A DNA stretch of 8,034 bases from CAKVLS01 sp045651685. GTDB lineage: Bacteria; Bacillota; Clostridia; Christensenellales; UBA1242. The DNA is taken from assembly GCA_045651685.1 (NCBI GenBank), contig JAZRSV010000002.1:1-8034 (forward strand), in the 5' to 3' direction. The notes below the pieces were generated by a model, which had not been told where the DNA came from, searched no databases, and saw only the letters and a list, made by a program, of their open reading frames with translations. A program made the position numbers and the translations under genes. The first letter of the stretch is position 1, and every line of letters begins with the position of its first letter. This document shows positions 1 through 6,709 of the stretch, in pieces.

Positions 1-8
1 ATTGCATT

Positions 9-14
9 AGGAGA
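9..14 (+). promoter_or_regulatory. Ribosome binding site of the small plus-strand gene
   Basis: AGGAGA lies 9 nt before the ATG at 24. It supports that ATG as the true start and the small ORF as a complete, expressed gene rather than a gene tail cut by the window edge. Any promoter lies left of the window. Confidence 0.75.
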
Positions 15-23
15 ATTTAACCG

Positions 24-284
24 ATGGTAAGAATTTGGACAAAATTGTTAAAAGAAGAAAAAATATTAAAAGATCTTATATACGAACAAGAAGAATCTTT
101 TGAGATAGAAAACTTTCAAACATATATGGAAGATATCAGTGGTAGACTAGAGATATCTACCCCTATCGTTTTGACAAAACACATAAAGCACTATGTATGC
201 TTTAACAACGCAGTGTTTTTGCCAGCTGACTTTGCCGAAGTTGTAGACTTTGATAAACTAGTTATAGAAGAAGCAAGTTTGTAA
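24..284 (+). CDS. Conserved small protein of unknown function (86 aa)
   Basis: A complete 86-residue protein with an ATG start behind a good AGGAGA site and a TAA stop. It begins MVRIWTKLL, is acidic and lysine-rich, and has no signal peptide, membrane segment or cysteine-rich metal site, so it is probably a small cytoplasmic protein. The start (V-R-I/L-W-x-K) and the C-terminal pattern, a 'P-I-x-L' segment followed by an aromatic-rich stretch and 'FAEVVDFDKLVIEE', resemble a short protein family that I remember from many clostridial genomes, annotated only as hypothetical; this recollection was not checked. Cys60 is its only cysteine. It is transcribed toward the pfkA operon and the two share a symmetric terminator, so it is not part of that operon. 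Function cannot be inferred. That it is a real gene is fairly certain; the family link is moderate. Confidence 0.75.
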   Translation: MVRIWTKLLKEEKILKDLIYEQEESFEIENFQTYMEDISGRLEISTPIVLTKHIKHYVCFNNAVFLPADFAEVVDFDKLVIEEASL

Positions 285-291
285 TAATAAA

Positions 292-327
292 AAAACCTAC
301 TAAAATTTAGTAGGTTTTATTTTTTTT
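292..327. terminator. Bidirectional intrinsic terminator between convergent genes
   Basis: A perfect 13-bp inverted repeat (292-304 with 306-318; the innermost A/T pairs will open as the loop) has the core CCTACT/AGTAGG. On the plus strand the right arm runs into a T-rich tract to 327. On the minus strand the left arm runs into the complement of an A-rich tract at 286-295. It lies 7 nt after the stop of the small plus-strand gene and 10 nt after the stop of pfkA, so it can end both transcripts. It also marks the 3' end of the murB-pfkA operon. Confidence 0.9.
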
Positions 328-328
328 A

Positions 329-1291
329 TTAATCGTTAAGAGTTTCAAACAAATTGTACAACACATCATTAAATCTATCTGGAGCATACAAAGCAGCCTC
401 CATAGACAAATCTATAATTTTGTTATTTTTGATACCAATAGCTCTGTTATGTTTGCCAGAAACAAGCAACTCTATTGCTCTTACAGCAAACTCTAAAGCA
501 AGCATACGGTCTCTAACAGATGGTGCACCACCCCTTTGAATATAGCCAAGAACATCAGTCTTTGTCTCTATACCAGTTTTTGTTTGGATAGATTTTGCCA
601 ATTCTTGTATATCCATTAAGTTTTCGGCAACAACAACAGTTGGGCTTGATATACCACGCTCTTTAGAAGCTTTTACTTTGTTTATAATTTCTTCTGGAGT
701 GATAGGCTTTTCTGGAATAACTACTACATCACAAGCACATGCTGCTGCACTGTGCAAAGCGATGTCACCACAGTGTCTACCCATAACTTCTATAACAGAA
801 CAACGATCAAGTGCTGACATTGTTTGTTTTATACTTTCGATAGCAGATGCTGCTACATTAACAGCACTATCAAAACCAAGTGAACTATCGGTATAGTCAA
901 GGTCGTTGTCAATAGTTGCTGGTATAGCAATGGTTTTTACACCTAGCTCATTTAGCTCCATAACACCTCTAAAAGAACCATCACCACCGATAACTATAAG
1001 AGCATCGATATCATGTTTTTTTAGATTGTCAACAGCTTTTCTTTGACCTTCTAAAGTCATAAACTCTTTGCTACGAGCTGACTTAAAAACTGTGCCACCT
1101 AGGTGAGATATATTGCGAACATCATCATAAGTGATAGCTTTGATATTGTCATCGATAAGACCTTGATAACCATTATATACTGCAAACACATTAATATAGT
1201 TAAAGCTTGCATACTTAACTAATATATTGATGCAGGCATTCATACCTTGGCTATCGCCACCACTTGTTAATATTGCTATGTTGTTTACCAT
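329..1291 (-). CDS. pfkA: 6-phosphofructokinase, PfkA family, with a divergent effector site
   Basis: Phosphorylates fructose 6-phosphate to fructose 1,6-bisphosphate, the committed step of glycolysis, in the cytoplasm. The 320 residues equal the E. coli PfkA length, and I could align the two from memory without gaps. Seen: nucleotide loop GGDSQGMNA (11-19), YNGYQGL (39-45), SAR (71-73), GGDGS (102-106) with Gly105 as in ATP enzymes, catalytic TIDND (126-130, base Asp128), IEVMGRHCGD (167-176) with Arg163 just before it, Glu223, and IQRGG (251-255). Divergent: the usual PGTIDND is PATIDND (Ala125); E. coli Arg243 and His249, which hold the sugar phosphate, are Lys244 and Tyr250; effector-site Arg21, Arg25, Arg54, Arg154, Lys213 and His215 become Asn22, Lys26, Tyr55, Lys155, Ile214 and Ser216. 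I infer an active, probably ATP-using enzyme with weak or no ADP/PEP allostery. It starts 10 nt after dnaE and is last in the operon; pyk does not follow. PPi use is less likely because Gly105 is not Asp and position 125 is not Lys. Confidence 0.93.
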   Translation of the reverse strand: MVNNIAILTSGGDSQGMNACINILVKYASFNYINVFAVYNGYQGLIDDNIKAITYDDVRNISHLGGTVFKSARSKEFMTLEGQRKAVDNLKKHDIDALIVIGGDGSFRGVMELNELGVKTIAIPATIDNDLDYTDSSLGFDSAVNVAASAIESIKQTMSALDRCSVIEVMGRHCGDIALHSAAACACDVVVIPEKPITPEEIINKVKASKERGISSPTVVVAENLMDIQELAKSIQTKTGIETKTDVLGYIQRGGAPSVRDRMLALEFAVRAIELLVSGKHNRAIGIKNNKIIDLSMEAALYAPDRFNDVLYNLFETLND

Positions 1292-1296
1292 TTGAT

Positions 1297-1303
1297 TCTC
1301 CTT
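1297..1303 (-). promoter_or_regulatory. pfkA ribosome binding site overlapping the dnaE stop
   Basis: AAGGAGA on the minus strand lies 5 nt before the pfkA ATG. Its first two A bases are the last two of the dnaE TAA stop (1302-1304). This fixes the pfkA start and suggests that ribosomes finishing dnaE can reinitiate on pfkA. Confidence 0.85.
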
Positions 1304-4300
1304 AAATAAACTTTATACAATCCTCGTTTATTATACCATTAATTTCGTTCAAAAGATAGTTATTTACATTAACTTTGAAGCTATATTTGAAAGCTTTTCC
1401 TGTTTTTTCGCATTTTACCACTACTGGATTTGGTCCAATGTAGTTTTTTAACACTTTTACAATCTTTTCGTTAACCATTGTGTTGGTTGTATCAAATTTT
1501 AGATAAAGTGTTTTTGGAGCTTCTTTTTTCTCCTCTACAACCACTTCTGGTTCTGGTTTAGAGTTTGCTTCTTCGGTATTCCAGAAGGTCACTTTGTCTG
1601 GCATTATAATTGGATCTTTGCCATCTGGCATAGACAATTTGCCATGTATACTAAGCAAACTATCTTCTTTTAGTTGTTCTTTATTTTTTGCAAAGATGTT
1701 TGGGAACATCATAACATCAAATGTTCCATACAAATCTTCGACACGAACTATTGCCATCTCTTTGTTGCCGTTTTTTGTATACATCTTTCTAATTTCGCTG
1801 ACAATACCACCACAGGTGACTTCCATATCGTTAGTAAGACCATGTGTATCTGCAACAGAAGTTTCTTCTGACTCTTCGTCAATTTCTTCTTCGCCTTGAT
1901 ATTTTTTTGGTAGCATTGCAGAGTTTAGGTTAAATGCATTAAGTTTTTCGATATAGTTATCTAATGGATGTCCAGATATGTATACACCTGTCACATCTTT
2001 TTCAAACTTAAGCTTTGTTTGGTCTGTATACTCTTTGATATTAGGATACTCTACTGTATCTATTTGTTTTGCTGTGTCAAAGTTATCAAACAAACTAAAT
2101 TGACCACAGGCACGGTTCTTTTTGTCTTTTGATATACGATCTACTATCAAATCGTACACACTCATAAGTTGCGAACGAGTTTTGCCAAAGCAGTCAAAAG
2201 CACCACTTAATATCATTGCCTCTAGACAACGCTTGTTCATACCGTTTGTCTCTTGTCTGCTAATAAAGTCGTACAAGTCTTTGTACTCGCCGTTGCGATT
2301 ACGCTCTTCGATAACGGCATCAATAACTGCTATACCAACATTTTTTAGAGCGGCAAGGCCAAAACGAAGTTTGCCATCTTCTACACTAAAATATGTTTCA
2401 CTCTTGTTGATATCTGGTTTTAATACTTCTATTTTTTGTTCTTTTGCGTAGATAACATATCTTTTTACTTCATCGGCAGAAGTTATACGGTTGTTTAGTA
2501 CCGCCGCCAAAAATTCTACCGGATAATAACACTTTAGATATGCTGTTTGATATGCTAGATATGCATATGCTGCAGCGTGAGATTTGTTAAACGCATATTT
2601 TGCAAAGTTCTCCATATCGGCAAAGACTTTGCGCGCAACATCTTCTGATACGCCAAGCGCCAATGCTCCAGGGATACTCTTTTTGCCTTCTGGGTCTTTC
2701 CAGCCGTAGATAAACTTTTCTCTCTCGGCAGCCATTTTTTCGACTTTTTTCTTACCCATGATTCTTCTAACATTATCTGCTTGTCCTAGAGTATATCCAC
2801 CCATAACTTGAACTATCTTCATAACTTGCTCTTGATATACGATAATACCATAGGTAGCTTTTAGTATAGGCTCTAGACAAGGGTGATCGTAAACAATCTT
2901 TTCTGGGTTATGCTTATTTTCTACATACTGATCAATATATTGCATAGGACCAGGACGATATAGAGATATACCCGCGATAATATCTTCTAGAGAGGTTGGA
3001 CGAAGGTTTTTCATAAAGCGTTGGAAACCTTCACTTTCTAACTGGAATATAGTAACGGTATTGCCGGTACTTATCAAGTTATAAACATTAGGGTCATCAT
3101 AGTCCATATCATAAAAGTCTATGTCTACCCCATGTATTTTCTTTACAAGTTTTAGCGCCTTGTCAATATCTGTTAGTGTACGCAAGCCCAAAAAGTCCAT
3201 TTTTAGTAGGCCTAGGTCTTCTAGCTCGATCATTGAGTATTGGGTTGCAATTTCTTCGCCGTTTTTTGCAAGTGGTACAAATGTATCAACTGGCTCTGGC
3301 GCTATAAGTATACCACAGGCATGAGTTGATGTCTGTCTTGGTGTACCTTCTAGTTTGATACTAATATCAATTATTTGTCTTGTTCTTTCGTCTTCGTCAT
3401 AAATTTTGCGAAGTTCTGGAATGATAAATTTTTCGTTTTCTTCTTTACCCGTTGTACCAAAATAATATTTTAGTACTGGAGGTTTTTTGATACCATCAGG
3501 TAGTTTGTTAGGTATGGCTTTACATATTTTGTCAACATCAGGTAGTGGCAATCTCATAACACGGCTAACATCTCGTATTGCGTTTTTTGCTGCCATTGTA
3601 CCAAATGTACCAATATACGCTACATTTTCTGGATGGTATTTGCGCTTTGCATATTCGATAACTTCTTCACGACGGTCATAACAAAAGTCAACATCAAAGT
3701 CGGGCATCGAAACTCTTTCTCTATGAATAAATCTCTCAAACAGCAAATCGTATTTGATAGGGTCTACAGCTGTAATACCTGTAGTATATGCAACAATACT
3801 ACCTGCACCAGAACCACGGCCCGGGCCAACTGGTATATTGTTTTGTTTTGCATAGTTAATATAGTCCCAAACAACCAAGAAGTACTCTACGAAACCTTGC
3901 TCTTTGATGATAGAAAGCTCTTCTTCTACACGCTTTTCTATCTCTGGAGTTATGACTTTGTACTTTTTCTTTAGACCATCATAACACAACTTGGTTAAAT
4001 AGTCGCTTGTTGTCATACCATCTGGCGCTGTATATACTGGGATAAAGTTTTCGTTATTACGAAGAGCTGTGCCCTCTGGCATATTAGGCACTTCTTTGTG
4101 ACTTTTTGCCTTAAGTGTGACAAAACACTTATCTGCTATTTCTTGCGTAGCGTCTAGTGCCTCTGGATATGCACCCAGCACTTCTTCCATTTCTTCACGA
4201 GTTTTTACATAAAACTCATCAGTATCAAATTTTAGACGGTTTGGATCGTCTACAAATTTACCCATTTGAACACACATCAAAACATCTTGCAAGATTGCAT

Positions 4301-4931
4301 CTTCTTTGTTGATATAGTGCGCATCGTTAGTTGCTACTGTTTTTACACCAATTTTTTTTGCTAATTGGTTAAGTGGTTCTAATATTTCTAATTGCTCTGG
4401 CAGACCATGATTTTGCAATTCTATATAAAAGTCGCCCGGAGCAAACATATCACGCATTTTTATTGCTAGTTGTTCTGCCTCGTCAAATCTGCGTTGCAAT
4501 AATAATTGAGGTATATGGCCTGCAAGACATGCAGATAGACAAATAAGACCTTCGGAGTGTTGTTGCAACACTTCGTAGTCTATACGAGGTTTATAATAAA
4601 AACCTTCTCTCGAAGCTATAGCATTTAACTTTAATAAATTGTCATAACCAGTATTGTTTTTTGCAAGCAAAATTAAGTGACCAGCATCTACTTTGCCTTG
4701 TTTTTGATGGCGGTCATGTGCGATATAAAACTCACAACCAATAATAGGTTTGATACCATTGCGATAACACTCTGCATAAAAAGCCAATGTGCCTGCCATA
4801 TTGCCGTGATCAGTAATTGCAACTGCATTTTCGCCACGCTCTTTTACAACTTCTACAAGTTTTTTGATGCGCGCTACACCATCAAGCAAGCTATACTCGG
4901 TATGTACATGCAAGTGCACAAAGTTTTTCAT
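1302..4931 (-). CDS. dnaE: DNA polymerase III alpha subunit (DnaE)
   Basis: Replicative DNA polymerase of the C family, 1209 residues, working with the beta clamp at the fork. Order of parts: N-terminal PHP domain (about 1-270) with HLHVHT (6-11), ITDHG (39-43) and NDAH (202-205); palm with PGRGSGAGS (370-378), catalytic PDFDVDF (Asp413, Asp415) and KMDFLGL (Asp579); fingers with SLYRPGPM (656-663), YQEQVMKI (699-706), RRIMGKKK (722-729) and FNKSHAAAY (781-789); helix-hairpin-helix region from about 855; clamp-binding QFSLF (944-948); OB fold (about 1036-1112); an acidic, proline-containing linker (about 1118-1140); and a C-terminal domain (1141-1209) of the type I recall from longer DnaE proteins, which is absent from the shorter B. 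subtilis DnaE. All nine expected PHP metal ligands seem present. The ATG is set by AAAGGAGA 5 nt upstream (4937-4944). It begins 16 nt after whiA. Whether this is the main replicase or a partner of PolC cannot be told here. Confidence 0.97.
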   Translation of the reverse strand: MKNFVHLHVHTEYSLLDGVARIKKLVEVVKERGENAVAITDHGNMAGTLAFYAECYRNGIKPIIGCEFYIAHDRHQKQGKVDAGHLILLAKNNTGYDNLLKLNAIASREGFYYKPRIDYEVLQQHSEGLICLSACLAGHIPQLLLQRRFDEAEQLAIKMRDMFAPGDFYIELQNHGLPEQLEILEPLNQLAKKIGVKTVATNDAHYINKEDAILQDVLMCVQMGKFVDDPNRLKFDTDEFYVKTREEMEEVLGAYPEALDATQEIADKCFVTLKAKSHKEVPNMPEGTALRNNENFIPVYTAPDGMTTSDYLTKLCYDGLKKKYKVITPEIEKRVEEELSIIKEQGFVEYFLVVWDYINYAKQNNIPVGPGRGSGAGSIVAYTTGITAVDPIKYDLLFERFIHRERVSMPDFDVDFCYDRREEVIEYAKRKYHPENVAYIGTFGTMAAKNAIRDVSRVMRLPLPDVDKICKAIPNKLPDGIKKPPVLKYYFGTTGKEENEKFIIPELRKIYDEDERTRQIIDISIKLEGTPRQTSTHACGILIAPEPVDTFVPLAKNGEEIATQYSMIELEDLGLLKMDFLGLRTLTDIDKALKLVKKIHGVDIDFYDMDYDDPNVYNLISTGNTVTIFQLESEGFQRFMKNLRPTSLEDIIAGISLYRPGPMQYIDQYVENKHNPEKIVYDHPCLEPILKATYGIIVYQEQVMKIVQVMGGYTLGQADNVRRIMGKKKVEKMAAEREKFIYGWKDPEGKKSIPGALALGVSEDVARKVFADMENFAKYAFNKSHAAAYAYLAYQTAYLKCYYPVEFLAAVLNNRITSADEVKRYVIYAKEQKIEVLKPDINKSETYFSVEDGKLRFGLAALKNVGIAVIDAVIEERNRNGEYKDLYDFISRQETNGMNKRCLEAMILSGAFDCFGKTRSQLMSVYDLIVDRISKDKKNRACGQFSLFDNFDTAKQIDTVEYPNIKEYTDQTKLKFEKDVTGVYISGHPLDNYIEKLNAFNLNSAMLPKKYQGEEEIDEESEETSVADTHGLTNDMEVTCGGIVSEIRKMYTKNGNKEMAIVRVEDLYGTFDVMMFPNIFAKNKEQLKEDSLLSIHGKLSMPDGKDPIIMPDKVTFWNTEEANSKPEPEVVVEEKKEAPKTLYLKFDTTNTMVNEKIVKVLKNYIGPNPVVVKCEKTGKAFKYSFKVNVNNYLLNEINGIINEDCIKFI

Positions 4932-4936
4932 AAGTG

Positions 4937-4944
4937 TCTCCTTT
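4937..4944 (-). promoter_or_regulatory. dnaE ribosome binding site
   Basis: AAAGGAGA on the minus strand ends 5 nt before the dnaE ATG at 4931 and fills most of the 16-nt gap after the whiA stop. It is the strongest such site in the window and decides the dnaE start. Confidence 0.85.
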
Positions 4945-4947
4945 TTG

Positions 4948-5919
4948 TTATTTTAACTCTTTTGCTATAGTTATAATCTTTCTAAATTTGTGATTAATAC
5001 CACTTTTAGTTATAGGATTTTTTGTAAGTTTAGTCAAGTTTTCTAAACTTTCTTCTGGGTTTTGCAAACGAAGTTCACATATCTCCCTTAAATTTTCTGG
5101 CAAAGATTCTAGACCTTGTTTGTTTTGAATCTTTTTTATTGCCTCTAGTTGTTTCATACTAGCATTAACGGTTTTTGTTATGTTGGCGTTAATGCAGTTG
5201 TTTTGGCGATTAATGTGATTTCTAACCTGTCTTAAGGTTATCTCGTTTTGAAGTGTTAAAACGCTTCTAAACGCCCCTATTAGAGCAAGTAGGTCACTAA
5301 TTTGCTCTGCTTCTTTTATATACAAAACAAATACTTTTTTGCGATGTGTTTTTTTGCTATTAATACCTTGACTAAATAGTAAACTAGAAAAGTCTTTTGC
5401 AAATACTTCGTTAGCAAATACAAATTCTAGCTGATATCCACTAAAAGTTCTAACTGGTCTTTCTAACTCTTTGTTAATAATAATATTGCTAGTAGAGCTT
5501 GTTAAAAACACACCCTTAATATATGATATTGCACAGCAAGCACTTTCTATAATATGCTCATCAATACCTTGTATAAGCTCAAAAATGCCTTCGCTATTAA
5601 TCTTTGCCAAGCCACAGTCTAGCATAAGTTGTTTAGAAATGTTAGCTGGTATATTAATAAGGTATCTTACTGTTTTGTTTATGTTAAAATCTTCGTCAAG
5701 TTCTAAAGTTGCTGTTTGGCCATATAGTCTTTTTAGAGAGTCGTTAACCAAATCAAAAATGTCTTTTATATCAGTTTTTATCTGAATAAAAGTTTCGCCA
5801 TTTTTTATACTTAACTCACCTGCAGAATGGATTATTGCAGATAGTTGAGCTAGTTTGCAACACTCATTTTGGCAGACAGCATTTATAACTTCTTTTTTTG
5901 CGTCAGTAGTAAATGACAT
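4948..5919 (-). CDS. whiA: WhiA, DNA-binding regulator of division/chromosome segregation
   Basis: WhiA joins a degenerate LAGLIDADG homing-endonuclease fold to a C-terminal helix-turn-helix. In Streptomyces it controls sporulation septation; in Bacillus it binds DNA and affects division and chromosome segregation. The 323 residues compare with about 316 in B. subtilis. Family marks seen: MSFTTDAKKE start, CCKLAQLSA (20-28), YIKGVFL (133-139), YIKEAEQISDLL (200-211), INRQNNCINANITKT (236-250), GLESLP (269-274), and the recognition-helix region ITKSGINHKFRKI (303-315). Odd points: the usual 'FLAGGS' is 'FLTSST' (138-143), and the stretch from there to YQLEF is about 10 residues longer than in B. 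subtilis. The start ATG shares one base with the stop of the preceding PHP gene (TAATG), and an AAAGGA site lies 9 nt upstream (5929-5934), so translation is probably coupled. Identity is certain; whether the linker changes matter is unknown. Confidence 0.96.
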   Translation of the reverse strand: MSFTTDAKKEVINAVCQNECCKLAQLSAIIHSAGELSIKNGETFIQIKTDIKDIFDLVNDSLKRLYGQTATLELDEDFNINKTVRYLINIPANISKQLMLDCGLAKINSEGIFELIQGIDEHIIESACCAISYIKGVFLTSSTSNIIINKELERPVRTFSGYQLEFVFANEVFAKDFSSLLFSQGINSKKTHRKKVFVLYIKEAEQISDLLALIGAFRSVLTLQNEITLRQVRNHINRQNNCINANITKTVNASMKQLEAIKKIQNKQGLESLPENLREICELRLQNPEESLENLTKLTKNPITKSGINHKFRKIITIAKELK

Positions 5920-6707
5920 TAATTATTTTCCTTTCTTACATAATGTTTGAACTTTGGTAGTTTGTCTAGGTTGGCAATATTGCTTGCTGGTATGTTGTAT
6001 TGTTTGATAGCTTGTCTAGGTTTGTTAAAATCTGCTATACGCTCAATACTATGAGCATCAGAACCTGCAATAAACATAACACCCATTTTTACCAACTCGT
6101 CAATTTCTTGTTGGGTATAGTTAAGTCTTTTGCCGTTAAGTTCTAACATTGTACCACGCTTTGCAGCTGCTTGTCCAACTTTGACAATATCTATCTTGGC
6201 ACCAACATTTGGATGAGATATAACATCTATGTCATACTTGTTAATAGCATCAATATATGCTTGAGTATTGCGCTCAACAAGTTTTTTTGAATAACCAAAA
6301 ACTTTGCCAAGCATATTGGCAAGTCTCCACTTAAAAAACTCTTTTATACTTGGAGCTTTGCCCATCAAATGAAAACCACAAACAACTATGTCTAGAGTTT
6401 TGTAATCTTCTTTTTCTATATCTACATCGCCCTTGCTAGAAACCAAATTTGCTTCTACGCCAATAAGAATGTTTATCTTATATTTTTCTTCTAATTCTTT
6501 TACTTGAGAACGCATTAGGGCAATATTTTTGCGATATGTGCAATACAATTTGTGCAAAAAGCCATGATCGGTTATTGCAATTTCTTTTAATCCCAATTCG
6601 CTAGCTTGACGCACATTGTCTTCTAAAGTACCTGTAGCATGTTTAGAAGGTATACCCTTGCGCTTGCTATATATTGTATGAGTATGATAATCTCCCCAAA
6701 AAGCCAT
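5919..6707 (-). CDS. Stand-alone PHP-domain metallohydrolase
   Basis: A 262-residue single-domain PHP protein, probably a cytoplasmic phosphoesterase with a cluster of metal ions. Likely ligands in order: YHTH (His8, His10), His23 in 'SKHATGT', ITDHG (44-48, His48), VEAN (Glu85), GFH (His113), ISHP (His165) and SDAH (216-219, Asp217, His219), with Glu189 in MLELN as another candidate. This matches the YcdX-like PHP pattern, so catalysis is plausible. The substrate is unknown: relatives include histidinol phosphatase and YcdX-type phosphatases, but no histidine genes are near, and the position between murB and whiA is the usual one for this uncharacterised Gram-positive PHP protein. It starts 2 nt after murB; TAGGAGA (6720-6726) inside the last murB codons lies 12 nt before the ATG, a rather long spacing. 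Its stop overlaps the whiA start by one base. There is no signal peptide or membrane segment. Confidence 0.9.
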   Translation of the reverse strand: MAFWGDYHTHTIYSKRKGIPSKHATGTLEDNVRQASELGLKEIAITDHGFLHKLYCTYRKNIALMRSQVKELEEKYKINILIGVEANLVSSKGDVDIEKEDYKTLDIVVCGFHLMGKAPSIKEFFKWRLANMLGKVFGYSKKLVERNTQAYIDAINKYDIDVISHPNVGAKIDIVKVGQAAAKRGTMLELNGKRLNYTQQEIDELVKMGVMFIAGSDAHSIERIADFNKPRQAIKQYNIPASNIANLDKLPKFKHYVRKENN

Positions 6708-6709
6708 AT

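Noticed and set aside
354..896. Plus-strand frames antisense to pfkA
   Set aside because: The minus strand encodes unambiguous phosphofructokinase motifs over the whole stretch.
2555..2773. Minus-strand 72-residue frame inside dnaE
   Set aside because: It is an alternative frame over the DnaE region around residues 720-792 (RRIMGKKK to the FNKSHAAAY motif); the true frame there is unmistakable.
1594..3974. Plus-strand open frames inside dnaE (for example 1594-1899, 2122-2451, 3121-3324, 3633-3974)
   Set aside because: They lie antisense to well-conserved DnaE motifs, have no proper ribosome binding sites, and read as Ser/Ile/Phe-rich mirror frames.
4677..5785. Plus-strand frames antisense to the start of dnaE and to whiA
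   Set aside because: Both sit over conserved minus-strand protein sequence and have hydrophobic, low-information translations with no start signals.
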